This document shows, piece after piece, positions 33,447 through 46,116 of a DNA stretch of 64,000 nt. Each line of letters starts with the position of its first letter. Position 1 is the first letter of the stretch. The stretch spans positions 50,506,956 through 50,570,955 of the forward strand of contig CM026426.1 in assembly GCA_014871385.1 (NCBI GenBank). Direction: 5' to 3'. The DNA comes from Ceratodon purpureus. Taxonomy: Eukaryota; Streptophyta; Bryopsida; Pseudoditrichales; Ditrichaceae. A program made the position numbers and the translations under genes. The notes beneath the pieces were generated by a model. That model saw only the letters and a program-made list of their open reading frames with translations. It was not told the DNA's origin and did no database searches.

Positions 33447-36400
33447 CTAACTTGGGTTTGTGGCACTCAAACGGGTTCGTGACGCTTTCCTCTTGGAATT
33501 CCCCGGCGGTGTCGCGCTCCTTGGTGTGGCCCCTGAAGTTCCTGAAGTCGAAGCACCACTCGATAACACGCGTTGACGACATACGGGGACCTTTGGCTTG
33601 GGCCTTGGTCCTTTCTTATCCAGCCACTTCTTGGTTTGCGGGTGAATTTTGCATAACAATTCTTCGAAAGCAAGAATCTGTAGCCGCATCGTATGGTAAC
33701 CGTGTTCGAAATACATCTCCCTCTCAGTGTTAGCATCCCTATTCCAGTTCGGAAATCTTGCCAATACGTCGGAAGGTGTCGCAGGCAATCCTTGTGAATT
33801 CACTGGATTTGGATTTGGCCCTGGGACTAGCTCCTTCTTTGCACGGTTGTTATAAGACAACAAGCCAGTTAAAAGTATTGCGTGATTCCATCATCGACAG
33901 GTTTCCTTGGGTACAACAAATCGGCCGCTTGCATAATGATCTTCGGCCTCTTTAGCAAGTCCGACTTCTCAAATTGGTACCACATCTCGAGCTGCGACGT
34001 GTGTAGTTGCCAGACCCACTCCATTGGTTTCCACTTGAAATCCCCGAGCCGGAAGTCCTTGTCAAACTCTCTTGGATCATACGCCCAGCCCCTGGGCATG
34101 AAATCCTCAATCCGAATGTCAAATACAGGCGAGGATGGAGAGGGGCTACGCAGATTGGACACGCACGTCTTCTTATCATCATCGGGATTAAACACTGAGG
34201 GTGAAATCTATGTTTGCACGTCCCCAATTGATAGCATCCCTCCAGGCCAAAAGGATTAAAGCACACGATGCATTGGGATCCGTTACTTGTCATTTCGTGC
34301 GGGTCGGGCCAAGTTAGCACCGTCTGCTCGTTTTCGGTCTTGCCCATCCCCCATTGCTGATCCCGCTTCCATTGATGATTCACCTCAACAATATTCTCCA
34401 ACTGAATGCTGCCCGTGCCGGACCGCATCCCCGGACTGTCCTCCCATTTCGGAGGGTACATCGTCTGTAAAGGCGGCCAAGAGGTGAGGAGCAAGTGTCG
34501 CAATCGTCCATTCTCTGCCCACTCTTTCTGAAGTGCCTCGAATTGTTTCTTGTACTGAAGTCGCCCCGCTAATGCAAGGATAGCGATCACGTACATATCC
34601 TCCGTTTTTTGGAGCGCACCTAGGAGTAATGCCTTCTGCTCGTGAGTTATTGACTCGGACAAGCGCTCGATTGGATTATCGTTGGCACCACCATCATTCA
34701 AAGCGCCGGCGGCCTTCCCAAGCCGTGTTACCTCCTCTAGTAGTCCCAGGTTCTCTGTCTCCAATTCCACCACCTTGGCATATTTTGCTTCTTTCTCCGC
34801 CTTTGCCTCTAACGTATCAAGTTGTCGCTCGTCTGGGGGACTTCCCGGAGCTCGTTTAGTTCTTCCCGCGTTTTCTTTGCCAAAGCTATTGCGTCCGAAG
34901 CCTCCTTCTTATGATCTTGCATTTTGGACTGCATTGACAGGATGATCTCTCCTTGCTTCGATGAATTCTACTTCTCCTCCTCCAGTTGGCGCGACAATCT
35001 CCGACATTTGTCTTCCATTGCCTTCGCACGTATCTCGGATTCCTCTAGTCAGACACCCCGCTCCATGGATCTGGCTTCCGCCGCTGTTGCTCGCTTTTTC
35101 ACATCTTCGAGTCGGACGCTCACCCCCTCGAATACGTTTCCAACCCCCAAATGCGTACTTCTGCGTCCGCAAGTTGGCCATTTAACTGCGTGGTCAGGTC
35201 CTCGGCCGATTTCGCTGCGTACATAGAGGCTTTCATATCCTTTTTCCATGCATTAGCCCGTGCCTCTACTCTCTCAGCGGATCTCAACGCCTTGTCCCTT
35301 TCTTGCATCAACACCGTGTCCGGCGTTCTAGCGATCTGGTCCCCACTGTCGAACACGCGAAGAGCCTGTATCTTCAGTTCCAAACCACCTATTGTTGCTT
35401 ATAGTTCGCGAACGTTCGCGTCATGTTTGGCAAAAACTTCCTCTAGCAATCGCCGCATTACCGGGTCTGCTCCAAATACAACGTTTGCTGCACCTCTCGG
35501 CTGAGGAGGATCGTGATGGGTAGTGCTAGTTGTTGCACCTTGTCCGAATAACCCGTGTTCCGACCCGGGCATCCCCCAATCTGGTGTGGTTGTCGCAGCG
35601 ATTCTCCCACCGAATTTGTGGTCCAACCCACCTAAACCCTCGTCCAACGCACCCAAACCCTCGTCCGACCTACCTAAACCCGGGTTCGCATTCTCGATCT
35701 CATCGTGCGCCATGTCAAGGTCTATGTCAGCTTCAGAAAAGGAGGCTTCTGCCGCGTTGACGACTTCTTCTAATCCGACCATAGCCACATCTGGCCCGGA
35801 ACTCTCCTCACCTGCCTCAGATGGCCCCCATGCCGATCCCGTCCGCTCGTTCCCCCCATCTCTCGCATAGGATGCAGTCGTTGCGCCCGACCCTTCTCCC
35901 GCACTCTTGCTAATGGTGGGGTCAAACGTACTTCCCTGCCATCCGGATCCGAGCATGCCAGCCATCTGATCTTCGTACGTCGCATTCTGTATTGTGCGTT
36001 GCCGTGGTCTTCCGGCCCTCGACGGTTCCCTGTCTGTCCGTATCGGACCCCTGGATCTTCAACAAGTGAAGGATTACGCTTGAACCATTGGGGCACATCT
36101 ATATAAGGTATGTGCACCGGCTTTTTCGCTGTCAATTTGTCTCCTAGACCTCTAAAAGAGGAGCCTGGAGTCTTTGAGGTAGACTAGTCGACTTTCTTCT
36201 TCAACACATGCTCGGCATACATTAGGGAAGGAATAGCCTTCGAGATCTCATTCTTAGGCCACTTTGATTCATTGGAAATTGCCCAAAGAATGCACAGGAA
36301 TCTCCACTTTACGTCCACGTCTGTCAAAGATGCGTATTTCGCATTCTTTGACTTGCAATGTTGTGCGTGCGAACTATCTGGCTAAAGCCGATCGAAATGA

Positions 36401-36630
36401 GGAAAGTCGACAAAGTGCATAGCCGTCGCAGCGTCCCAAGGCTCTGGCACTTCCTCCCAGCCATCAACACCCAGTAGAGCTTGATTGTGGAAAATGTCCA
36501 GCTGCAAATCCAGTTCTTTGCAGGCTCTCTTCCCAGAACCATTGGCGGACTGCGATCCGCCGGCGGACTCATCTCCGCCCAGTCTGCTCGGCCTCCTTCT
36601 AGAGGGAGTGCCCGATCCGCCGGTGGACAT
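33447..36630 (-). pseudogene. Decayed coiled-coil/RING-H2 protein, copy 2
   Basis: The frame begins near 36630 (MSTGGSGTPSRRRPSRLGG), continues through NESKWPKNEISKAIPSLMYA (about 36260) and PVHIPYIDVPQWFKRNPSL, then a Gly/Ser-rich part (from 35965) with repeated GLG(A/G)LDEGLGGLD. A long coiled coil follows from 35400 to 34600 (RDKALRSAERVEARANAWKK, EASDAIALAKKTREELNEL), with several stops. At 34773-34100 the frame is clean and ends in a RING-H2 finger: QCIVCFNPF, GTCKHRFHPQC, RACPICVAPL. A slip then leads to RIEDFMPRGWAYDPREF and a tail with a basic patch (NSKRKASRTR). RING-H2 proteins are usually ubiquitin E3 ligases. Architecture and order match copy 1 at 16.2-18 kb. At least five stops and three slips make it non-functional as read. 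Confidence 0.65.
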
Positions 36631-36639
36631 CCTTGTGCT

Positions 36640-38370
36640 GCGAACTTCGATCCTGCTCGTAGTATCTTGGTTAGCCCTTGATACGAGTACTCTTAAACCC
36701 TAAACGGACACTTCGCATATGCTAGGTTCTGGGAAAAAAATAAACATTTAGTATATAATGTGACAAAGCACATGAATAGGGTCAATTTAGTACTTACAGA
36801 ATATTAAGGTTGTACAAGGACCCCACGCTCCACCCCGCACCCCGCGCGCCCGCACACGCAGAGAGAGGCAAGCGGTCTGGGCACAAAAGTTGAGAACTGT
36901 GGAGAACGAATGTGCGTTTGAACTTGCCTTTTATACGAGTCCGCCTCTCCGTCCCGCACCCGCCCGACCCACTACCCATCCTGCTCTTGCCCCTTCCCAT
37001 TACTCGCTCCATTCCACATCCTGCGCTCCCTGTCAAGTACACAACGTTCCCTTTCCGTTCGAGGGCGGTTCGGACCAGGAATCCGACGTCCAATGCGACT
37101 ACTAATCCGCATTCCGATTAGGAATTGTCAGTCCGGCTTGCAGTCCACAGTCCGCGCTACAATCCGGATTGTAGTCCGCTGTATCGCTGACATGCGTGAA
37201 CGTTCCAGAGTGAAGCCGTGACTAGCAATGTCCGACTTCGTCCGTCGTATCGCCCTTTCAAGCTTTGGTGCTCCCCAATTATCACGCCATCCGGGACAGG
37301 ATGACACTGCGTCGGTCCGGCTTGTTTTTTTATCGATTAATGCTTTCCTTATTATTTTTTCATTATTACTTTTGGCAATTTTTTGCGCCAAAGAGCAAAC
37401 TTCATCTCAAAGACCCAATTGAGGTCCTCGTCGGACGACTGTTTGCAGAGAAGATAGGATACTCGAGCATTGTACATGTACAAAACTACCATAAGTACGG
37501 AGGTATTCCTTAAGTTTAGAGTTCCAGATCACGATGAGGATGAGTTCGAATTGCAAGGATGTGTCCGACCGGGTGTTGGATTAATCGTTATATAAGTACT
37601 CTGTGATGATCAGCTCTACAGTGAGTTCTTACTGGACAGTTGCACATTCAGAATCGTGTTCGAGAAAAAAAGGAAGGAATCAAACAGATGAAGGTTGCAT
37701 GCAAGAGTCTTTCACGCATTGCCCTGGCTAGAACACCAGTATCGTACATGGAGAGGATACACAACATACGCAAAAATTAATAAAGGGTAACATAGGCACA
37801 TGACAGCCGGCAGAGCCAGAATTCCATAACGCAACGCGGACTCTATATCACGACAATGAATGATCCGGGATTTAATGCACGCCGCCAACTCCATTCAACG
37901 AGAATCTGACAAAATTGGGACTTTATTGGACGTTGCCAGAGCATTGTTCTATACATAGTAAAAAGGGACATAAACCGATAGTAACAACATGTCTAGCAAA
38001 GGTTCGTGCAGGATTAGAAAAGCCGAGTAATCCAACCTAGGATCACTTTCCGTAAATCAAAAACAGGAACTGCAAAAAAGGGATCTGTGAGACGTAAGTT
38101 ACCGGGAAGAAAAGTTCTCAAAATCAAGCTTAAAAATTGCAAAGCTCATTATGCACCGCAGCTCCAGCGGACCCTCAGAAGAGGCGGATTCAAAGCAAGT
38201 TGCATTGCATCGCTGGCGGATTCATACTTCAACAAAATTGTTCGTTCGGATGCAGGTCCACCCCTTCCATTGCGTGGATACCCACTCCATTCTAATAAGC
38301 CCATAACCTGTTCCCCTTCTGCGGCTCCGTAGTGTCCACTTCCAAATGGATTAATAGGTACACGTACAAC
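36640..38370. other. No clear gene; GTCCGC/GCGGAC-rich stretch
   Basis: Short GC-rich frames are not supported. Between 37075 and 37240 there are imperfect inverted pairs such as AATCCGCATTCCGATT and CAATCCGGATTG. The 3' half is unremarkable. Confidence 0.35.
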
Positions 38371-38374
38371 CCGG

Positions 38375-38998
38375 CTACGACATAAGATCCACGAAATTGG
38401 TCTGCGTTCCCTGGTGGCGAGTGACGCGCCGGGGCGTCCGAGATCCGCGAAAAGCAGGAAATGGAAGAGGGATACCTTCGTAATCGCAACTAAGCCGCCG
38501 TTCCCGACTTCTGCGATGCCGTGCGACTCGGCCACCTTCGGCGAGGGTCCCTTTAGATATGCCCGGTCGGATTGGAGCGGGGATGTCCGTATCGCGATGC
38601 GCGCTTGTGGATGATCCGGTCTGCGAGTTTGTGGGAGTTCCGCTCTGCGCGTGAGCCGAGACGTGTGCAGTTTGATCTCCCGAGTTCGCAGCTCTGGCTG
38701 CAAGTAAACTCCGTCGCATCCACGTGCTGTTCAACACATTGTTGACGTTGGTGTACTGCTCCTGCATAATGGGCGTTCACTGAAAATCACGAGAAGTATT
38801 CAACAAAGACCTCACAATATCCTTGGGATTTGGTAAATACCGGAAATCTCGAATCTCGTGCATCACGCGGGTTACAAGTTGCCACTGTAAAACATCCGTG
38901 GCGGACTCAGGGTGCGGGGAGGACTCTGTCGGACTAGTTATTCTAAACGAGGAGCTCCCGGCCATGCTAGGAGACGATGCGGAAATCAGGTGAGTCAA
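38375..38998 (-). pseudogene. Fragment of a Ser/Thr-rich protein
   Basis: One minus-strand frame runs from 38998 to 38375, with a TGA at about 38778 where Arg (CGA) would fit: LLNTSRDFQ, stop, TPIMQEQYTNVNNVLN. The protein is rich in Ser, Thr and His, without a recognised domain. Upstream and downstream exons are not found. Confidence 0.4.
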
Positions 38999-40263
38999 GT
39001 AGGAGTCTCAAATGACAGTCTCAAAAATACGCACCCTGTTCATTCTAAAACAAGAGTCTCAAGAATAACCAAAAATACTATACGCATATCGTGGAAGAGC
39101 CTAGGTAATCTACCGTGTAGACAGTAGACTGCCGTTGTAGAAGAATGAGTGAATAATGACTGAACAATGCATTTGACATGATATCCGAGAGCACGGAAAG
39201 GGTGACAATGATTGAGATTAACCATGTTCATCATAAGTACTGATGTTTTGTTGGGAGTGGAGACATATTAGTGCATGGCTTAAAGAAGAACGTGCATTCA
39301 AATCCAACATTGCAATCCGTCGTCCAACCTTCGTATCCGCGCTCTCCGCATCCCGTCTGCTTGAACCCGAGTGCATTCAGATCCGATGACAGCACGCTCC
39401 CAACCTGTCCGACCCATTGTCCCCGTGTAATTCCCATTGATGAACGCAGCTTCCGATGGCTCAATCGCTACGATTCTCTGATTACAACAATTGTCACCGA
39501 CCACGCTGCCAAGAATAAACAAAAACATGAAACTCATGGAGAAAAGAAAACGCTATGAATGAAGAAGGATGAAGAGACGTTTAATAGGAAAAAAAATTAA
39601 GGGAAAGTTATAGAGAAATTATGAAATATTGTTTAAATAAGGTTGATATAGAAACAAATTTGTGAACGATAAAGGAAAGAGGTGGGAATACAGAAGAGAG
39701 TACTGAGAGTTAAATACGATATTAAAAAGGAGAAATACAGATTGATTACTAATGGGAGTATTGAAACGGTATTAAGAATTAAATTAACTAGTAACAATGA
39801 TCAATGAGATGGCATAAGAGTGAACTAAAAAATAATATAGAAGTCCAACTACAATAACATTGAATATAATTAAATTTCCTTAAAAAATATAACGACCGTA
39901 TAAGTTATACTACGATTTAACTATGTATGACAAAGTTGGTTGGCGTGTATGCAAAAGGTTTAACATATGTAGGCCAGAAGTTATAGATATGAAAGGCATT
40001 TCAATTAAATCTTCACCACAACGTTACCGCAACGTTACATTGCTTTGAACATTAAGTTGCCACATTGCTTGACAAGTCTAGTGGTACGACAACGTCCAAT
40101 CTAATGGTAGTAAAAAAGCCCAACCTCTCTATACTATAATGATTTACTAAAGTTACAAGCTTTTAGCATCATTATTGTTTTTAAATGACGATTAAATATT
40201 TTGTGTATTCAAAGAATGATTCACAAACAACATATGACTTTTAACAAATTGAGTTATTTAGCA

Positions 40264-40433
40264 ATGTTAAACTTTGATGTGTTTATTATACATTTTTCTT
40301 TAGTTTTTTAAATCATATTTGACCAAATACATATATCCTTTGTTAAACTTTATGTTAAACTTTGATGTGTTTATTATACAATTTTCTTTGGTTTTTTGCC
40401 TTCATATTTGACCAAATACATATATCCTTTGAT
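40264..40433. repeat. Tandem duplication, 87-bp period
   Basis: GTTAAACTTTGATGTGTTTA begins at 40265 and again at 40352. Both copies run on to CAAATACATATATCCTTTG with few differences. Confidence 0.8.
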
Positions 40434-41744
40434 TCAGGTAGTGATGTTTGGACAGAAGCTGGTAATTTAAAGACAGTATGGTTTAGCACGATACCAGCGC
40501 TTTTGATTTCAATATTTCAAGTAAAGATCGGTCGGTCGGTCGATTCAGTCATGCTCTAATTGGAACTGCTCTCAGAACTCATGTGTTGCTTGGCTTGAAA
40601 CTCTCCTCAAGATTTAGAAGCCGCGTGCACATACTTTCCTGAATTTGATCAAGAAACAAGTGAATTTTCCTCGCTGCTACTCTCCAAAACCCTCTATTTG
40701 GAATCAAACTATCCACTGTCCATTGAACATATACATCTAACTGGAAAGGAAAACCACATTTCAGGTGCAAAGCATCCTGGTAGTTAATGAGGTAGGATTT
40801 AGATGGATTCTAAAGAAGTGGAGGTCGAGGAGGGTATGAGAGTGTCTGAATGAGTCACAGTTCTGTTAATGTCCATGTCCATCGCGGAGCAAGGAATCAC
40901 AGCTAAGAAGTCTACTATTAAGGTGGTTGTTGCACACCTGGATGGTATCTCAAATAATTCAAAATGGTATCCTTATTACTTTGGCCCTTACCATTTCTAT
41001 CTACAATCACGATGTCAATTCTGCCTTAGAATGGAGAAAATTGGAAGCATTAAACTTCAGTACTAGTAAAGCTCATTTCAAAAATAAATATTTTATAAGT
41101 TAGTATATAATCCTCATAACGTGCGTCATTTGGGCGCTCATTGATCTCAATGTTTACCCTAAACCAATGCAATCTTTTTAAAACATGGATTAAAAGTATT
41201 TAAAAAAGTGGGTAGTCGTTAGTAAAAAATATTAAAACTTAAATATAATGTCATATCGCAAAACTATATAAATAGACAGAAGATGTATTTTGGTAGAAAA
41301 TCCACAAGACTGTAGTTTGTGATACGACAAGGACTGTTGATTACATTTAGTATAAAATAACATGCCACACCGTTAGTCCGTCTATCACATGGCTGATTTG
41401 AATGGAGTCATTTGTAAAATCATTCTGGGAAGTTTGAATTGACATGTTTATTTAAAGATAAATTGATGTCGATATAGATTTTATTTAAAGAAGTTTTATT
41501 TTAAATAATATTATTTTAAAGATGATCTAGATAAAAACTCGTGAAAGACAAAAGAAATAAGCGAAAGCACATAAAAGACTACAAACAGTTTAATAAGATA
41601 CAATGAATAACCAAAAAAATGGTTATTCATAGCAGGACCGAAATAATAGTAAAAATAAAATAAAATGGTGGATATGATCAATGGTATGGCATACGAGTGA
41701 AAATAAACTGATACAATAATGGAGATGACAAGACACAGTAACAG

Positions 41745-41822
41745 TGAGGATAATGAGATTTGGGTTTAGAGAGCACGTATAATGAGGCTAATGGGATTTG
41801 AATTTAGAGAGCACGTACACTT
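41745..41822. repeat. Short tandem duplication, about 38-44 bp
   Basis: GGGTTTAGAGAGCACGTA and GAATTTAGAGAGCACGTA follow each other, separated by TAATGAGGCTAATGGGATTT, itself similar to the sequence before the first copy. Confidence 0.6.
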
Positions 41823-42754
41823 GGAAAAAATAAGATAAGAGAGCATAAATTTATATTCATTACCATATGCATATGTTTGTTATATGAATATGATTACTAT
41901 ACTCATGTGTTCGTTGCATAAACAAACATTTAAAAAATTAATTAAAAATATATCTCCAAAGTTTTGAGATTTTATAGGATTCTTGGAATATTAATGCTGT
42001 AATTAGTAATTGATTGACACATGCTTTAGTAACTTGTTATTTGTGCTTTTAAAAAACGGATGCAAAAAAATTCCGATGTTTTCCTTATTCCATTTGTTTT
42101 TTATAATACAGATCCTCACTGTGTTTGTAAATCACGTACAATTACATCCAGATATGAAATACTATACCATATGGGACTTCCCACGTTGCATGCTCTACGA
42201 AAGAATGATATTTTTATTTTTCGGAACAGGATAAAATAGACAAAGTTGAAGGACGGACTGCGGAGGGTGCCATCTAATACGCATGGAAGGGAACTGAACT
42301 GAACGCAAACGGGAACGAAGATTACAATGCACTCCGTCCGACCTGCAGCGGACATTTGGCAACGGCGCCGGACAAGTAGCCCTCCGAGATCATCCAATTA
42401 CTCTAGGCGCCGGACAGTGAGTCGGACAGTGCCATATCCGGGGACACCAAGAGTGCATGTTCGACATAGAAGTGCGGATGGCGCGAGGGGAGTGCGAGGA
42501 GGGGGAGTGGGAGTGGGAGAAGTTTCCACGGCTGCGGGACGGGAGGGGCAAGACACAAAACACTAAAGGGAACATGGCGGACGAGGTCGGAGAGCCACCA
42601 AACGGGGGTATTAATCGTGGCCGGACAGAGGTCGCACATCTGTTGCGGAGCAGACCGATTCAAGCGTGGACGGGTCCCGAGGTTGTCGGACACGGCTCGG
42701 ATAACTACGGAATGGAAGTCGCTTCATCTCGTGGTATAAAGACTAGGCGAGCGT

Positions 42755-43350
42755 TCACTCTCGGATCCGCACAGTTGGGTCGTTGGCTTCGTCGCAACGC
42801 CGGTCGTCCTCGGATTCATCTGTGCTCATGTCGTCATCAGACCGCGGACTTCTAGTGCTTAGACGCAACTCATCGTCTCTGGTGATAACTAGCTTCTTCG
42901 TTGGACGGGATCCTTCAGAGTCGCGTATTCCATTTTCATCGAGTTCTGGTCTACCTTCAGAGTTGTCAGGTTTGTAAGGGGCGAAGCGCGACGCAGTCCC
43001 CTGAAATCTTTTCATTTGCTTTACACCTCTTGTTGTTCATTGGATACTACTTCCCCTTGCAGGACCACTGGACGCTCTTTCTCCAGTCGAACAACTAGAT
43101 ACACGTGCCGCAACGTCTTCAATCAACGTAGATGGAACCCCTCTCCGCACGGGCCGGCTGCGTCAAGAAGACGCGGTCAAAACAATGGATTGACTACCAT
43201 TGGTACCAACAGATCCTACCGCTCGGCGTCTGCGTCCCCGGCCGGAGGACTGCTGCGGAAGGATGTGACCCCTACCAACGGGGGTGGAGAGCAAGGCAGA
43301 AGCTGGCTGTTGCTGGTTTACAGCATACTTCCGGACGTACTAGCAAGGCT
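42755..43350 (-). CDS. Fragments of a charged protein of unknown function
   Basis: An exon from about 42999 (acceptor GATTTCAG) to 42755 encodes a strongly charged, presumably disordered segment (PTKKLVITRDDELRLSTRSP, DDDMSTDESEDDRRCDE). An upstream stretch near 43350-43070 on the same strand is protein-like (VPSTLIEDVAARVSSCSTGE), with a TGA in between. No domain is recognised. The gene may continue below 42755, where GCGGAC-rich sequence lies. Confidence 0.35.
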
Positions 43351-43528
43351 TCGAGTTATGGGACGGCGTATTTAACACCATATTCGTTATTTTGGGAGAT
43401 ATTCTTGCTTTTGGGAAATCAGCGTGTAGAGAAATGGCCACATTCGTGCCCTCCTATTTACTTCAATCTTGCGGAAATCAATATTGAATCATTAAAAACA
43501 CCTTAAAGGAACAATGAGGTCCATGTCA

Positions 43529-44363
43529 TTTAGGTCGAGTGGACCTAAATGCACGAACATACAGGAGAAAACTTAGTAATGTTCATTGATTCATTAAAAA
43601 CATGTTTAAAGAGAGATGATGATTAACTCATTTAGGTCGATCACACCTAAACGCAATATAAACAAGGAAAAAGAATATATACCACGTTCCCTATATTTTT
43701 AGTGGTAACTATTTGTTATCTTTCTAAACCAAGGTTTCAATAAAAGGCAATGTCCAATCACATAAATTACATTCGGAAAAGTGTGCAAGACAATGAGGCA
43801 AAAATAGCAGACGAGAAAATTTGACAAACAGATCAATCGTTTTATTCAAAACATAATTACATTGAAATAACACAGACGACTCTTATAATCGTCTACATTG
43901 TCTGCGCCATTGCTATACAGTACATAGTATCCTCTATATGGTTATGGAGTCCCTCCGTAAACCTCAATTCTTGACTTGACAAATTCCCGTTGGCGCTGAC
44001 GTGTCCACGACATTCCCTCGACCTGCATCATTGGACTATCAAGAAGACGTTGCAACTTCTGCCTACGCCTGTCACCGATGCTTGACTCTGGCAGAGAGTG
44101 GCGACGGGTACTGGATGGTTTAGAGTGGGAGTCGGCAGACTTCCTTGCCCTGGATCCTGTAGTTGTTGATCGTAGCCTCGGCATCTGCAAAGGGGATAAA
44201 TTAGCATTAGGAAGAGATTTTGGTTTAGGTCGAATCGACCTAAAGTGCTGAGTGCAAGTGTAAAGGTCGCACGGACCTTGAACGAGGAGGCCTACATAAG
44301 CTAGAACCAGACCTAGATGAAAGTATAAAAAGATCAATCATTTTAGGTGGCCTCGAGCTAAAA
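43529..44363. repeat. Four P2 palindromes
   Basis: Copies at 43529 (TTTAGGTCGA, G, TGGACCTAAA), 43631 (right arm altered), 44224 (TTTAGGTCGA, A, TCGACCTAAA, perfect arms) and about 44341 (left arm altered). The last two lie in the presumed intron just upstream of the exon 43942-44184; the first two lie downstream of its stop. Confidence 0.8.
43942..44184 (-). CDS. Terminal exon, basic protein of unknown function
   Basis: After a textbook acceptor (CCTTTGCAG at about 44185) the frame MPRLRSTTTGSRARKSAD...RQREFVKSRIEVYGGTP runs 80 residues to a stop. It is very basic, rich in Arg, Ser and Lys, with a helical end. Upstream exons are not identified. Two P2 palindromes occupy the upstream intron, as in ParB/methyltransferase copy 3. 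It may be the C-terminus of a gene related to the 59.1-kb exon, which has a similar position beside a GAGAGCG minisatellite. Confidence 0.45.
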   Translation of the reverse strand: MPRLRSTTTGSRARKSADSHSKPSSTRRHSLPESSIGDRRRQKLQRLLDSPMMQVEGMSWTRQRQREFVKSRIEVYGGTP

Positions 44364-44479
44364 TAAGGACATCAGAATGAAACATCATGAAAGAAACTTA
44401 CAGGAATGAAACATCAGAAAGGAATGAAAAGTGAATACTCATGAATGAAAAACCTTTGCCGGTGGTGGGGGAAAGTTCG

Positions 44480-44545
44480 TATGTGAGCGGAGAGCGTAGA
44501 GCGGAGAGCGGAGAGCACAGAATGGAGAGCACAGATTTGACAATT
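44480..44545 (+). repeat. GAGAGCGGAGAGC minisatellite
   Basis: GTGAGCGGAGAGCGTAGAGC, then further GGAGAGC units and GAGCACAGAATGGAGAGC: a roughly 10-bp repeat. The same sequence occurs in the opposite orientation at 58990-59055. Confidence 0.75.
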
Positions 44546-45236
44546 AGCAAAATTTTCAAAAGCAAAGTAGACCCTATAACCGTGGAAAATTACTAAATTA
44601 AGGCTTGATTTTGACACTTTTTTTAGGAAAAGAGTATATTACCGTGGAATTCAGGGTTATCTCTGGTAAGAATTTGTTACGTTTGTTCTCTTAGATACAA
44701 ATTAGGGCTGATGTCATGATGACGTCATGCATACATTCCATGCGATTTGTCATGGGCGTGGCAAGATACAATGATCAGGCGTTAAGTTTTAGATCAAACA
44801 AATAATTCTTTCATAGAATTATGTAAATGCACAAGGAAAAAAACAACTTTCATAGAACATAAAGGAGGCAAGGTTTGAAAACTTCCTGGAATATTTTAGA
44901 ATTCGTGTATAATATCTTAACTGCTGAAACCAAGATATACCTTGTTAGAGTCCTTGTCTTCATCGAAGATTACTCTGTCTTCCTAGGCAGCGAAGCATCT
45001 TCATTTGAGTGATACAAGTAAGAGATTTTCATCATCAAACAGCACTTGGTAAGCTGGGTTCCAGAGAAGGAGGTCACTCTTGGTTTCTATAGCTTGTCTC
45101 TAGGTGGCGTATTAGGATAGTGATACAGTCCTTGGCATTCTGTGCTGTATGCGAAGGTAGCGATGGAGTTCGGGGGGGTCAATCTGTAGGCTTGCGTGGA
45201 ACGTTTTAAGACTACAACAACTTAGTGTGTTGCGCG
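44546..45236. other. No gene seen
   Basis: AT-rich sequence without supported frames; the likely 5' side of the small plus-strand gene that follows. Confidence 0.4.
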
Positions 45237-45608
45237 ATGCCGAAGGTGTGTAATGCAAGATCGAGGAGGACGAGAGCGGCTGTAGGTTTGCCCCCAAAGG
45301 CACCGGCGAGTTATGAGGAGCTGCGGCCGTGGCTGTTGGAGGTGGAGCGCGCCATAGATCGAGGCATGGACCTGCCACCGTTTAGGCACATCGGAAGCCT
45401 CCATGTTGGTGAAGGTGAATGGCGTTGGACAGTGCTTTGTACCAATGAGCTTCTCCGTATTATGGAGTTGTCTCTAATCCCGTATCCCTTGCTATCGAAC
45501 GTCGATGAGAATCCACTTGTTCAGCTGCCCGAAGTGATCATATCGGATGGCGAAACTTGCTGGTTTGATATCGACAAGAGTTGGACTGTATATCCTCCGA
45601 AGGATTAG
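45237..45608 (+). CDS. Small intact ORF, 123 residues, unknown function
   Basis: ATG at 45237 opens a frame of 123 residues: a basic N-terminus (MPKVCNARSRRTRAA), then a mixed helical/strand region (YEELRPWLLEVERAI, EGEWRWTVLCTNELLRIMEL) and an acidic end. There are no stops, no membrane segment and no recognised domain. It lies between minus-strand genes. The opposite strand has shorter frames only. The GC content is higher than in the flanks, which supports coding. Confidence 0.5.
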   Translation: MPKVCNARSRRTRAAVGLPPKAPASYEELRPWLLEVERAIDRGMDLPPFRHIGSLHVGEGEWRWTVLCTNELLRIMELSLIPYPLLSNVDENPLVQLPEVIISDGETCWFDIDKSWTVYPPKD

Positions 45609-46116
45609 TACTGTGAAGTCTAGTGGGGTGTTTGGAGACATTCCTTTAGATTTGGTCCCTTACTGGATCTAGATACGAGTATTCCAGCATAATGGCTTAG
45701 ATAATATAGACAATTCTAGGAATAAGACAAGTCGAAACAACTAAACGAAATGGTCTTAAAAGTTCGTGGAATATTTCAGAGTTCGTGTATAATAATGGAG
45801 TGGCAGAAACCAAGATGTACACCAAGTCAAGAATAGGTAACATGGCTATGGAAATGTGGGATTTTGAATGATTAAACTATAAATTACAGCGCAATATTAA
45901 TTTTGAGCATTTCTTTTGTAACATTTCATTATTCATAAGACATGTCTTCGAAGACTTGCAATTTTAGACCTTTACATACACGAGTTCAAACTGGAAATGA
46001 GAATCATAAATATTTTAGTGGTTTGCAATAGAGTAGACGATGCAGTATGTAATGAACTCCACTGAAATCAAATCAAATCAAATGGAAACAATGATAGAGC
46101 GAGGCCTCTTTCAAAC
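45609..46116. other. No gene; intergenic
   Basis: AT-rich spacer between the small plus-strand ORF and the 3' end of the large minus-strand gene. Nothing recognised. Confidence 0.5.

Larger units (their letters stand above)
38999..42300. other. Non-coding, AT-rich
   Basis: From about 39540 to 42240 the sequence is AT-rich, and frames are short and unsupported. Notable items are an 87-bp tandem duplication (40264-40433) and a shorter one (about 41750-41820). Nothing else is recognised. Confidence 0.6.
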
